NCBI RefSeq assembly: GCF_022096995.1
Contig: NZ_JACXGQ010000005.1
Span: forward strand, 336,092-400,091
Length of the DNA: 64,000 nt
Source of the DNA: Yoonia sp. I 8.24
GTDB lineage: Bacteria > Pseudomonadota > Alphaproteobacteria > Rhodobacterales > Rhodobacteraceae
Reading direction: 5' to 3'
A program made the translations under genes and the position numbers. A model generated the notes under the pieces. The model was given only the letters and a program-made list of their open reading frames with translations, searched no databases and was not told the DNA's origin. Position 1 is the stretch's first letter. Every line of letters starts with the position of its first letter. Below are positions 9,873 through 17,820 of this stretch, one piece after another.

Positions 9873-11105
9873 ATGACCCAAACACCACTGAACCTTACAA
9901 CGGTTCTTGCGATTGCTGCGCTGGCGCAAACAGCAACCGCGCAGCCCACATTCCCGATTGTCGATACGGGGCAAAGCAGCTGTTTTGACGCAAGCAACGC
10001 TATTGAGTGCCCCTCAGCAGGCGTCGCGTTTTACGGCCAAGATGCCCAGTTTGATGGCACCCAACCCAGCTATACCGACAATGGTGATGGCACTGTCACC
10101 GACAATGTCACGGGCTTGATGTGGGCCAAGACGCCTGACATGAACGGTGACGGCGATATTCTTGCCGAAGACAAGATGAGCTATGAGGCTGCATTGGCTG
10201 GTGCCGCGGATTTTGATCTTGGCGGCTATGACGATTGGCGCCTTCCGACCATCAAGGAAATGTATTCGCTGATGGATTTCGATGGCGTTGATCCATCGGG
10301 ATATGAGAGCGAGGACACCTCTGGCCTTATCCCGTTTATTGACCGCGACTACTTCGACTTTGCCTATGGCGACACCGACGCGGGTGAGCGGATTATCGAC
10401 AGCCAGATGGCGTCAAGCACGCTGTACGTCTCGGGCACGAACGCCACAAATGACGCAGCTTTGTTTGGGGTCAACTTCGCGGATGGTCGGATCAAAGGCT
10501 ATGGCCTTGAATTGCATGGACGCGACAAGACATTCTTTGTCATGTATGTGCGCGGTGACACGGGCTATGGCGTAAATGATTTCACTGATAACGGCGACGG
10601 CATTGTAACGGATGCATCCAGTGGGCTGATGTGGACCCAAGCCGACAATGGCGAGGCAATCAGTTGGGAGGATGCGCTGGCATATGCGCAGACAGCCAAT
10701 GCCGAGACCTACCTTGGCCACGACGATTGGCGCGTGCCCAATGTCAAGGAATTGCAAGCGATCGTAGATTACACACGTTCACCTGATACAACGGATTCGC
10801 CCGCGATTGATCCAGTTTTTGCGAGCGCCGCAATCACCAATGAAGCCGGGCAGGTCGATTATGGGTGGATCTGGTCGTCGACCACCCACGCCAATTGGAC
10901 CGACGTAGAGGGCGGGGCTGGTGCTTACGTCAGCTTTGGCCGGGCGATGGGCTATTTCGATGATGTCTGGACGGATGTGCATGGCGCAGGGTCGCAGCGA
11001 TCTGATCCAAAGCTTGGTGATCCCGCAGATTTTCCAAAAGGAAACGGCCCTCAGGGTGATGCACAGCGTATTTTCAATTTTGTCCGTCTGGTACGCGACG
11101 GGTGA
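9873..11105 (+). CDS. secreted DUF1566 (Lcl C-terminal domain) protein, copy 1
   Basis: 410 aa. The start at 9873 follows a GAGG ribosome site (agaggcactacaa) and gives a normal Sec signal peptide ending near TATAQP. The body contains two DUF1566/Lcl_C units, each opening with a YTDNGDGTVTDNVTGLMW-like segment (about residues 68-85 and 235-255) and continuing with W-x-x-A-L and GYDDWRLPTIKE-type motifs. The Asp/Gly-rich openings look like Ca2+-binding loops. It is a paralogue of the gene at 12220-13428. It lies 22 bases after the flavoprotein gene, so the two are probably cotranscribed. Function of the family is unsettled; it is associated with extracellular or surface binding. Confidence 0.85.
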   Translation: MTQTPLNLTTVLAIAALAQTATAQPTFPIVDTGQSSCFDASNAIECPSAGVAFYGQDAQFDGTQPSYTDNGDGTVTDNVTGLMWAKTPDMNGDGDILAEDKMSYEAALAGAADFDLGGYDDWRLPTIKEMYSLMDFDGVDPSGYESEDTSGLIPFIDRDYFDFAYGDTDAGERIIDSQMASSTLYVSGTNATNDAALFGVNFADGRIKGYGLELHGRDKTFFVMYVRGDTGYGVNDFTDNGDGIVTDASSGLMWTQADNGEAISWEDALAYAQTANAETYLGHDDWRVPNVKELQAIVDYTRSPDTTDSPAIDPVFASAAITNEAGQVDYGWIWSSTTHANWTDVEGGAGAYVSFGRAMGYFDDVWTDVHGAGSQRSDPKLGDPADFPKGNGPQGDAQRIFNFVRLVRDG

Positions 11106-11191
11106 TCATGACAGTCTGATCGTACCCGTGATTTGAATGCACGCAGTACAGCGACCGACACGCAGATAGACGCGGGCGAAAGCGCATAAGC

Positions 11192-11550
11192 GGTGGGCTG
11201 CAGTTGTTTGTGGGGACCGCGCTGTTTATCTTTGCCACGGCTGCAATTGGCTTCATGCGCGCCACGTTGGCCCGGTCCATCGCGTAGTTCGCCATGTTTC
11301 CCATGCTTGTTTACCTGCCGGTTGTGCTGCTTTCAGGCGGCGTCAGTCCGGTCGAAAACCAACCCGATATCCTGCAAGAGATCACTTGGTTTTTGCCGTC
11401 ATGCCACGATCTCGACTTGGCCAAATCTGTTCGGAACTGCATGGCTTGACGCGGTCTGGACTCAAATCTTGACAATCGCAGGACTTGGAACCGTCTTTTT
11501 TGTTGATCAGCCCTAGCCTATTCCGACGCTCCATCAAAGCTGGCGGATGA
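11192..11550 (+). pseudogene. remnant of an ABC-2 type transporter permease (YhhJ-like C-terminus)
   Basis: Read in frame from about 11192, the DNA gives LQLFVGTALFIFATAAIGF, then an in-frame stop at 11287, then LLSGGVSPVENQPDILQEIT and a second stop; the adjoining frame continues with LDAVWTQILTIAGLGTVFF, and a third frame finishes with LFRRSIKAGG and a stop at 11548. Placed end to end, these pieces follow the C-terminal part of ABC-2 permeases of the YhhJ/YbhS type (SGG-x-TPVE-x-MP, LDVVW-x-QFL, F-x-RRS). There are thus at least one stop and two frameshifts, and the first two thirds of the gene are gone. No ATPase partner is nearby. This fills most of the 526-base gap between 11105 and 11632; nothing was recognised in the last 80 bases. 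Confidence 0.75.
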
Positions 11551-11631
11551 TTCGATTCTATTTGGTGTTGCGCCGGGCACGAATGGCCCGACGCAGTTTT
11601 TAGGGTCAGACAAAACTGCCTAATGCGCCCA

Positions 11632-12162
11632 TTATTCTGTGCGTGTCGCCCAAGTTTGATAGGCGGCGCTATCCGCGTCACAAACTTCCAACGTCAGGGC
11701 TTTGATTTGGTTGGTGTCGCTGCGGCCAGACCGTGTGTCCTCACCGACGGTAAAGCACATGTCGGTTGCAGAGGCAGGTGTGATCGTACCTTCGCCAGAA
11801 AAGACGAAAGATTGCGCTGCGCTGCCGTCACAATCGGCCAGCGCAAGTGTGGCGCCTGCTTCGGTCGACGCGGCCTGCGCGCAGACGTCGAATTCTGGCA
11901 TGTACAGCAGACCGTCGGCGAATTTTTCGGTGTCGAAAATTTGGTCGACAAGCAGTTCACCAAGTGGGCTGTAGCACGTGTGGCCTTGCAAGCCGTTGGC
12001 CGGATCTGCCTGCGCACCTTTGCCGCCGGCGATATCAACACAATAGCCGTCTTGTGTGTTGTCGAGGATATCTGTCAGATAGATTTCGACATTCTCGGCT
12101 TGTGCGGTGCTAGCGACAAGCATGGCGCTGATGAGGCCTGAGAAGAAAATGCGGTTTAACAT
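11632..12162 (-). CDS. secreted ricin-type beta-trefoil-like protein
   Basis: 176 aa with a clear Sec signal peptide (about 1-22, ending TAQAE). The mature part has six cysteines and repeats of the kind seen in ricin B lectin folds: CVDIAGGKGA, ALADCDGSAAQSFVF and LEVCDADSAAYQTWA, the last two ending in Q-x-F/W motifs. It may therefore bind carbohydrate at the surface or outside the cell. It lies 57 bases after the second DUF1566 gene in the same direction and is probably cotranscribed. The ricin assignment comes from the motif pattern and is not certain. Confidence 0.7.
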   Translation of the reverse strand: MLNRIFFSGLISAMLVASTAQAENVEIYLTDILDNTQDGYCVDIAGGKGAQADPANGLQGHTCYSPLGELLVDQIFDTEKFADGLLYMPEFDVCAQAASTEAGATLALADCDGSAAQSFVFSGEGTITPASATDMCFTVGEDTRSGRSDTNQIKALTLEVCDADSAAYQTWATRTE

Positions 12163-12219
12163 AAGTGTATTCCTTTTTTAGATGGGGCCCGTATTTTGGA
12201 CCCCGTTGAGTTTCGTATC

Positions 12220-13428
12220 TTAACGTACACAGCGCACAAGGTTGTCGGCGCGATTGTAGTCACAAGCGTTGATAGAACAGGTCGTGTCTTCGGTCATTTC
12301 TTGGTCAGCGGTTGACTTGATAGAAGACCGCTGCGCGCCTGCGCCATGCCAGTCGGTGAATTCTGTCTGCTCGCCTGCCATGCTCAGCGCTTTGCCGAAT
12401 GCGATGACGTTGGCGTAGTTTTTCCAGTCGCCGAATGTCGTGCTGGTCCAGAAATCCAGTGTTTCAGAATCCTCTGTGATCATGAAATAGTTTTCGTCGA
12501 TCGCGGGAAAACCGGTACGGCGATAATCCACGATGCTTTGCAGTTCTTTGGAGGTCGGGAGATACCAATCATCATGACCGCCAAGCTCAAGCGCTTCGCA
12601 ATAGGCAAGCGCATCGTCCCACTCGCGGCGTGCGCCATCGTCAGATTGCTGCCACATGCGGCCGGTGGCTGCGTCGGTGACGGTACCATCGCCATTGTCG
12701 GCAAATTCATTCACCCCGTACACGCCTTCGTCGCCGCTCACACAGCGCACGTAGTTGCCTGGTGCTTGGCTTGCCAGACCACTCGTGGCGGCAGCGCCAG
12801 TGTAGAAATTCAGACCTGTCCCGTAAGATTTGATATGGCCATCCGCAAAGTTAAAGCCAAAGGCGGCTTGGTTCATACCGTTTTGCACGGGCCCTTTGAT
12901 ATAAAGCGTGTTGCTCCAATATTGGCCCGCAAAGATCATTTCACCGTCAGGATAGAAGAAGTCAAAGACGCTTGTGTCGATGTAAGGGGTTGGTTCGCCT
13001 TCTTCTGGTGTTAGTAGCTCGCCGCGATTGTCGGCCAGTGAATACAGCTCTTTGATCGAGGGCACGCGCCAATCAGTGCGATCACCAAGTTCAAGCGCTT
13101 CGCAATAGTCGAGCGCATCAGCGTATTGAAGACGTTCGTTTTGCGGGGTTTGCTGCCAGACAAGCTGTGTGTTGTCGTCCAAAACTGTGCCGTCGCCATT
13201 GTCGGTATATGAAGCCGCCAAACGTGGGTGCTGGGTGTCTTGACCGTACAAGGCTTCGCCGACTGCGGGGCAGGTGATTTTTACGCCGATATTGTCATAG
13301 CAAGCATCTTGCATTGTATCGACGATCGCGAATGTCACATCTTGTGCCATGCCTGCTTGGGTGGAAAGAGCCAGCAGTGCAGGTGTCAGGTAGGACGCCA
13401 GCGTAAATGGGCTAAGACGGCGTGTCAT
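12220..13428 (-). CDS. secreted DUF1566 (Lcl C-terminal domain) protein, copy 2
   Basis: 402 aa. I chose the ATG at 13428, which follows aaaggag with proper spacing, over an in-frame ATG 30 bases upstream. Signal peptide about 1-29 (LALSTQAGMAQ). The mature part starts like copy 1 (TFAIVDTMQDACYD against FPIVDTGQSSCFD; both have YGQD and YTDNGDGTV), and has two DUF1566 units with TDWRVPSIKELYS and DDWYLPTSKELQS motifs. Six or more cysteines suggest disulphides. The two copies lie on opposite strands either side of the ABC permease remnant. The AraC-type gene upstream is on the same strand with a 117-base gap. Confidence 0.85.
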   Translation of the reverse strand: MTRRLSPFTLASYLTPALLALSTQAGMAQDVTFAIVDTMQDACYDNIGVKITCPAVGEALYGQDTQHPRLAASYTDNGDGTVLDDNTQLVWQQTPQNERLQYADALDYCEALELGDRTDWRVPSIKELYSLADNRGELLTPEEGEPTPYIDTSVFDFFYPDGEMIFAGQYWSNTLYIKGPVQNGMNQAAFGFNFADGHIKSYGTGLNFYTGAAATSGLASQAPGNYVRCVSGDEGVYGVNEFADNGDGTVTDAATGRMWQQSDDGARREWDDALAYCEALELGGHDDWYLPTSKELQSIVDYRRTGFPAIDENYFMITEDSETLDFWTSTTFGDWKNYANVIAFGKALSMAGEQTEFTDWHGAGAQRSSIKSTADQEMTEDTTCSINACDYNRADNLVRCVR

Positions 13429-13545
13429 AAGAAAATCTCCTTTGAGAAAGCTAAACATTACACCTGCCTTATACGCTGCCCTGCGGGCTAAATCGTCCTC
13501 GCCGCTAAGCCCGTACGCGCCAAAACGGAAAAATTTGTTTAAAGC

Positions 13546-14655
13546 TCACGCTAAGTCGCGGCGATATTGCGACGGGGTCATTCCTGTAAGCTTTTTGAAC
13601 GCTGTGTTGAATGGAGATTTTGAATTGAATCCGGACGCATAGGCGATGTCCAACACGGTATTTTCTGCCTGCGCGGGGTCTTTCATCGCCTGTTGGGCCG
13701 CTTGGATGCGGTATTCATTGACGAATAGGTAAAAGTTCTTCTCATAGCGTGCGCTGATCACTTCGGTCAGGTGATGGCGTGGCACAGCCATCCGTTTCGA
13801 AAGCGTTTCGATCGTCAGGTTTGCGTCCAGATAAGGACGCTGTGATTGCATGAAAGTGTCAAGCCGCTGCGCAATGACATCTGCACGCTCAGGGCTTAAA
13901 CCTGACCGATCATATCGGGGTTTGGTTGATACCAATTCCTGCGTGTCAGGGGCAGGGGCCGTGTCGTCAGTAGGGGCATCGGCGTCAAAAACGCGATCTT
14001 GCTGAAGGCCGAAAAAGCTCAATCCCAAAATGGCGGCGATCAGGGCAAAAAGATGCAGATCCATCAGGTTGGGTTGGGAAAGAAACGCCGCGAGAAACAG
14101 TAAAAGAAAGACGCCGGTTACGCCCGCCGTCATCGCGCGGAGCCATCCCAAGGTGATGTGGTTCGGCAGGTTGGAGTAATGCCCAACCACGGCGTTCGCA
14201 TGTCGATCTAACCGCCGAAATATCGCGATAGAATACGCGAGAAGAATACCGAGATTGATCGCGCCAACAACGCGAATGGACGTGCTAAAGGTGGCGACTT
14301 CAGGGTTTGGTGGGACGGGTGCCCAGCCGGTGATAATCTGCACCACACTCACCGCGAAAAAAGGCGCGAAATGTACGAGGTTTCGGGAAGTGATCCGGGT
14401 GACGTCCCCTGTCAGGCTTCCAACATATAGCCACATAAATGGTCCGTAGGTGAGCGGATAAACAAGGTTAGCGCGCAGAAGTGGGACTTTAATCTCTGGC
14501 CAAAGCTGCATTACCGCACCAGAAACCAGCGGAAGCGCCATAAGGACCATCCAGACCGCCAAAATGGTGTCATTTAGCGACTTTGTACGCTTATTTAGTA
14601 AGAAAAACGTCGTAAAAAGCGCCTGGACGCTGCCGACAAAAAGCAAATGTTCCAT
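13546..14655 (-). CDS. membrane-bound AraC family transcriptional regulator
   Basis: 369 aa. The first 230 residues form about seven predicted membrane helices (for example LLFVGSVQALFTTFFLL, LVHFAPFFAVSVVQII, LLAYSIAIF, LFALIAAILGLSFFGL). A linker rich in Asp, Pro and Thr follows, then a C-terminal AraC/XylS DNA-binding domain with two helix-turn-helix units: LTIETLSKRMAVPRHHLTEV and VLDIAYASGFNSKSPFNTAF, ending in the GMTPSQYRRDL signature. Such proteins sense a signal in or across the membrane and act on DNA from the membrane. The neighbouring DUF1566/ricin genes, or the divergent-facing redox operon, are likely targets by position only. Confidence 0.9.
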   Translation of the reverse strand: MEHLLFVGSVQALFTTFFLLNKRTKSLNDTILAVWMVLMALPLVSGAVMQLWPEIKVPLLRANLVYPLTYGPFMWLYVGSLTGDVTRITSRNLVHFAPFFAVSVVQIITGWAPVPPNPEVATFSTSIRVVGAINLGILLAYSIAIFRRLDRHANAVVGHYSNLPNHITLGWLRAMTAGVTGVFLLLFLAAFLSQPNLMDLHLFALIAAILGLSFFGLQQDRVFDADAPTDDTAPAPDTQELVSTKPRYDRSGLSPERADVIAQRLDTFMQSQRPYLDANLTIETLSKRMAVPRHHLTEVISARYEKNFYLFVNEYRIQAAQQAMKDPAQAENTVLDIAYASGFNSKSPFNTAFKKLTGMTPSQYRRDLA

Positions 14656-14724
14656 GCGGCCTCTGTTGCAAAAGGGTTCTTTGCGATCTCAGTACCTCTA
14701 TCAATGCATTTGCGTAAACTCAAA

Positions 14725-14738
14725 TTGAGATGGATCAC
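14725..14738. promoter_or_regulatory. possible FNR/CRP-family half-palindrome upstream of the AraC gene
   Basis: TTGAG-ATGG-ATCAC, 70 bases upstream of the AraC start, has the same core (TTGA...ATCAC) as the candidate at 6215-6228 and also matches 8 of 10 consensus positions. A site at this distance could act as an activator or repressor site. The evidence is weak taken alone; the shared form of the two sites around one cluster is the only reason to list it. Confidence 0.25.
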
Positions 14739-14830
14739 AAGGCCGTTTGAGGCGGCTCGAAGTCGTATAGATGGGCCCGCTTGCGCGCATTCTTTCAAAC
14801 ACGCAACCCTGTCAAACGTCTTATCGGGTC

Positions 14831-14907
14831 TGGCGACCCCGGCAGGATTCGAACCTGCAACCTGCCCCTTAGGAGGGGGCTGCTCTATCCAGTTGAGCCA
14901 CGGGGCC
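14831..14907 (-). tRNA. tRNA-Arg (anticodon CCT)
   Basis: Read on the minus strand, the 77 bases fold as a standard cloverleaf: acceptor GGCCCCG paired with CGGGGTC (one G-T pair), D arm containing GCTCAACTGGATAGAGC, anticodon stem GCCCC/GGGGC around the loop CTCCTAA, giving anticodon CCT, and the T arm GCAGGTTCGAATCCTGC. The 3' CCA is encoded. It stands between the AraC gene and the LacI-type regulator, with no other RNA gene nearby. Confidence 0.97.
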
Positions 14908-14996
14908 GTTCTGGTCGATCAATGCCTACGTTTGTTCATCTGGTCAACGGGCCAAAGGACCGTTAACAATGGTGGATACAAAGACAGGATGACGCC

Positions 14997-16025
14997 GTGA
15001 CGAGCCGCAATAAACGCCCATTGACCCTGCGTGATGTATCCGAAGCTTCGGGCGTCAGCGAAATGACAGTTAGCCGTGTGCTGCGTAACAAAGGGGATGT
15101 AAGCGCTGCGACCCGCCAAAAGGTGCAGGATGCGGCCAAGCAGCTGGGCTATGTGCCCAACAAAATTGCCGGGGCTTTGGCATCGCAGCGCGTCAATCTG
15201 ATTGCGGTTATTATTCCGTCATTAGGAAACATGGTTTTCCCAGAAGTCTTGTCCGGCATTTCCGAAGTTCTTGAAGGTACGGAGTTGCAACCTGTGGTGG
15301 GTGTGACCGATTATCTTCCTGAAAAGGAAGAAAAAGTTCTGTTTGAAATGCTGTCGTGGCGGCCCTCAGGGGTGATCATTGCAGGGCTGGAACATTCCGA
15401 AGCCTCGCGCGCGATGCTGCGCCAAGCAGGCATTCCGGTCGTTGAAATCATGGACGTTGATGGCGAACCAATTGACGCCTGTGTCGGGATTTCGCATCGC
15501 CGCGCGGGGCGTATCATGGCCGAAGAGATTCTTGCTGCGGGGTACAAGCGGATTGGCTTTATGGGCACGAAAATGCCGCTTGATCACCGTGCGCGCAAAC
15601 GGTTCGAAGGGTTTACGCGTACCTTGGCCCAATCCGGCGTTGAGATCGCTGATCAGGAGTTTTACTCGGGCGGGTCTGCCTTGGCCAAGGGCCGAGAGAT
15701 GACTGCGAAGATGGTTGAACGCACGCCTGATCTCGATTTCCTGTATTTCTCAAATGATATGATTGGCGCCGGTGGATTACTGTATTTGCTCGAAAAAGGG
15801 ATCGATGTGCCGGGCAAAATTGGGTTGGCGGCGTTTAATGGTGTCGAGTTATTAGATGGTTTGCCGCGGCAACTTGCCACGATGGATGCCTGTCGCCGCG
15901 AGATCGGCGTGAAGGCAGCCCAGATTATCGCGGATTACCACAGTGGTGCGGATCAAGAAGATGGGCAGTTGGTGACACTTAGCCCTAAGCTGGCCTTTGG
16001 TGATACGCTGCGCCCCCGCAGGTAA
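14997..16025 (+). CDS. LacI family transcriptional regulator
   Basis: 342 aa, normal family length, GTG start. The N-terminal helix-turn-helix is typical (LRDVSEASGVSEMTVSRVLR, about 11-30) with the hinge helix region PNKIAGALAS. The rest is a periplasmic-binding-protein-like effector domain (NLIAVIIPSLGNMVFPE onwards). The overall form is close to GntR-type LacI regulators that respond to gluconate and related sugar acids, but no sugar genes adjoin it, so the effector remains open. Confidence 0.9.
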   Translation: MTSRNKRPLTLRDVSEASGVSEMTVSRVLRNKGDVSAATRQKVQDAAKQLGYVPNKIAGALASQRVNLIAVIIPSLGNMVFPEVLSGISEVLEGTELQPVVGVTDYLPEKEEKVLFEMLSWRPSGVIIAGLEHSEASRAMLRQAGIPVVEIMDVDGEPIDACVGISHRRAGRIMAEEILAAGYKRIGFMGTKMPLDHRARKRFEGFTRTLAQSGVEIADQEFYSGGSALAKGREMTAKMVERTPDLDFLYFSNDMIGAGGLLYLLEKGIDVPGKIGLAAFNGVELLDGLPRQLATMDACRREIGVKAAQIIADYHSGADQEDGQLVTLSPKLAFGDTLRPRR

Positions 16026-16112
16026 GGCCTGCATCTGAGCACATAAGTAACTGACCCATTTCGCATGCATTGCGCTAGGTTGGGCACAGCGAAAGTGACC
16101 GATAGGACTGCC

Positions 16113-16688
16113 ATGACCCCTGAACTCGCACTTGCCAAACGCGCGGGCTTACTCGATCCGCTGCGCGTTTTGATCAAAGAGTTTCCGCGCGAAGCCTGGC
16201 AGTCGCATGCCGCGTATTCGCAATTAATCGCGTTTTGGTTGGACCGCCATCTGATGTTTCGGCGTCTGTTGGCGCATCTGTACGATGATCTGCAAGGCGT
16301 CATGGATGGGCAAAACGATCCCGAAATCTACAAACGGGCGCTGTCGCGTTTTGGTGGCATGTTGATCAATCAACTGCACGGACATCATCAAATTGAGGAT
16401 GCAAAGTATTTCCCTGTCATGGCGCAGCTCGACACACGGGTTTCGCGGGGGTTTGATCTGTTGGATTCAGATCACCATGCAATGGATGAGTTGTTGTCTG
16501 GTTTGGCAGATTCAGCGAATGCCGTTTTGCAGACGGATGTGGGTAAGCCCCCTGCCTTTCACGATACATTAGGTGGTCTGCACGGTGTCCTTGATCGGTT
16601 TGGTGCGATGCTCAATAGGCATTTGATTGATGAAGAAGAGTTGGTTGTGCCCGTCTTGCTGAAATATGCGCCTGCCCAATTCCAGTAA
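16113..16688 (+). CDS. hemerythrin-like HHE-domain protein
   Basis: 191 aa from the ATG at 16113; an earlier in-frame ATG at 16065 would add 16 residues with no family character. A four-helix HHE domain is indicated by HGHHQIEDAKYFP, LLDSDHHAMDELL, LNRHLIDEEELVVP, with spaced His and Glu residues able to hold a di-iron centre. Hemerythrin-like proteins bind oxygen or nitric oxide or serve in iron stress. The gene is alone between a LacI regulator and a convergent gene. Confidence 0.75.
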   Translation: MTPELALAKRAGLLDPLRVLIKEFPREAWQSHAAYSQLIAFWLDRHLMFRRLLAHLYDDLQGVMDGQNDPEIYKRALSRFGGMLINQLHGHHQIEDAKYFPVMAQLDTRVSRGFDLLDSDHHAMDELLSGLADSANAVLQTDVGKPPAFHDTLGGLHGVLDRFGAMLNRHLIDEEELVVPVLLKYAPAQFQ

Positions 16689-16691
16689 CGT

Positions 16692-16720
16692 AAAAAAGGC
16701 GCCACAATGGGCGCCCCTTT
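16692..16720 (-). terminator. intrinsic terminator of the PilJ-domain gene
   Basis: On the minus strand GGCGCC-CATTGT-GGCGCC is followed by six T residues. It lies between two convergent genes, 18 bases past the stop at 16739, and may also slow transcription from the hemerythrin gene side. Confidence 0.75.
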
Positions 16721-16738
16721 CATTAGCATTCATGCGCC

Positions 16739-17683
16739 CTAAAGGCCCAGTTTTGAGTTTTTGTCGTAGAGGATGGTCACGTTGTTCATCCGCGCCTCAA
16801 TGCCGAGGAAGGCAAAGAACAGACGCTGTCGTGCGGCTTCGTCGACACCCGCGCCGCTTTGAACTTGCTCAAGAAGCGGCTGCACTGTGTCCCATTCCTC
16901 AACTGCGAACTGCAGGCCTTCTTCGATCCGGGGTGTTGGCGGGGGGCGTACCCCAACGCTTTCCAGCCCGTTGCGTAAAGCCGTCAACGTGTCACTGAAC
17001 AGCTTGCTGTTGCGCGCGAGATCGGCTTGGGCCTGTTCGACGTTAATACCCGATGCAATGAGGCAAACATCTTTGGACATTTGCGCGGCCAATGTCCGCT
17101 GACGACCCGAAAGGTCGATCAAAAGCGCATCGGCATGAAGCAATGCAACTGGGTCGGCATATTGGCCGGTGATTTCACTCACCAGAACGTTTGCAGTGTG
17201 CAATAGCGGGTCACTTTGGTCTGCGAGTGCCTTGATCTGCGCGTTGTCGTTACCGGCAACGGCGGTGGCTGTCGCCTGTTCAAGAAGCGGCCCCCACGAT
17301 GTGTTCAGCTCTTCCATCACTTGCAACGTGCGTGGGCGGACTTCTGTACCCAACACGCCCATGCGGCGATTTCCATTGAGCAGAGCGTCGGCGATCACGC
17401 CGAATTGCTGCGCCGAGATTTCGAGGACAGCTTGGCTTTCACGGACTGTGATACCAGAGTTGAGGTTGCAAGCCGAAGCAATGATGCGTTGGCTAAGCGT
17501 CGAAAGCTGGCCGGCAATGTTAATGCGTTCGCTGGCACCTATGTCTGTCGCGATGCTCTGGGCAGATGCGCCTGTCGCAATGCAAAAGCTGATCGAGGCC
17601 GCTGTAGCAACTCGGCTAAGTCCTGAGAACGTGAACCGCCGAGACGTTGCTAACGTGGTCGTTAGTGTTGTGTGATATGACAT
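16739..17683 (-). CDS. periplasmic protein with two PilJ-type (nitrate-sensor-like) domains
   Basis: 314 aa with a signal peptide (about 20-42, ending ATGASAQ). Two segments follow the pattern of the PilJ / type IV pili methyl-accepting N-terminal domain: RINIAGQLSTLSQRI (about 52-66) and DLSGRQRTLAAQM (about 190-202). In NarX/NarQ the same kind of helix bundle binds nitrate or nitrite. Here there is no membrane helix after the bundle, no kinase and no chemotaxis domain, so it is a free periplasmic sensor-like protein. It follows the phosphate-binding/OmpA gene with a 137-base gap containing a strong hairpin. Confidence 0.8.
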   Translation of the reverse strand: MSYHTTLTTTLATSRRFTFSGLSRVATAASISFCIATGASAQSIATDIGASERINIAGQLSTLSQRIIASACNLNSGITVRESQAVLEISAQQFGVIADALLNGNRRMGVLGTEVRPRTLQVMEELNTSWGPLLEQATATAVAGNDNAQIKALADQSDPLLHTANVLVSEITGQYADPVALLHADALLIDLSGRQRTLAAQMSKDVCLIASGINVEQAQADLARNSKLFSDTLTALRNGLESVGVRPPPTPRIEEGLQFAVEEWDTVQPLLEQVQSGAGVDEAARQRLFFAFLGIEARMNNVTILYDKNSKLGL

Positions 17684-17738
17684 ATCGTTTCCTTATCGTT
17701 TCCATCCCATACGGCGCTGAGGGCAATGTGAAGATGTC

Positions 17739-17763
17739 CGCCGAGTACTCCCCATACTCGGCG
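17739..17763. other. perfect 9-bp hairpin between the OmpA-fusion and PilJ-domain genes
   Basis: CGCCGAGTA and TACTCGGCG are exact complements around a 7-base loop. On the minus strand, the direction of both flanking genes, no T-run follows the stem, so it is not a standard terminator. It may protect or process the transcript between the two genes or act as an attenuator. Confidence 0.6.
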
Positions 17764-17820
17764 AAAAATTGCCCGATGCACGTATCCGATTTAGGTACGG
17801 TTGGTCTTTAACTGGGCAAG

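Noticed and set aside
11193..11516. 107-aa open frame as an independent gene
   Set aside because: Only its last third matches anything (end of an ABC-2 permease), and the other pieces of that permease are in other frames, so it is part of a pseudogene.
14831..14907. tRNA-Arg as integration site of a genomic island
   Set aside because: No integrase gene and no repeated tRNA 3' end were found within the window.
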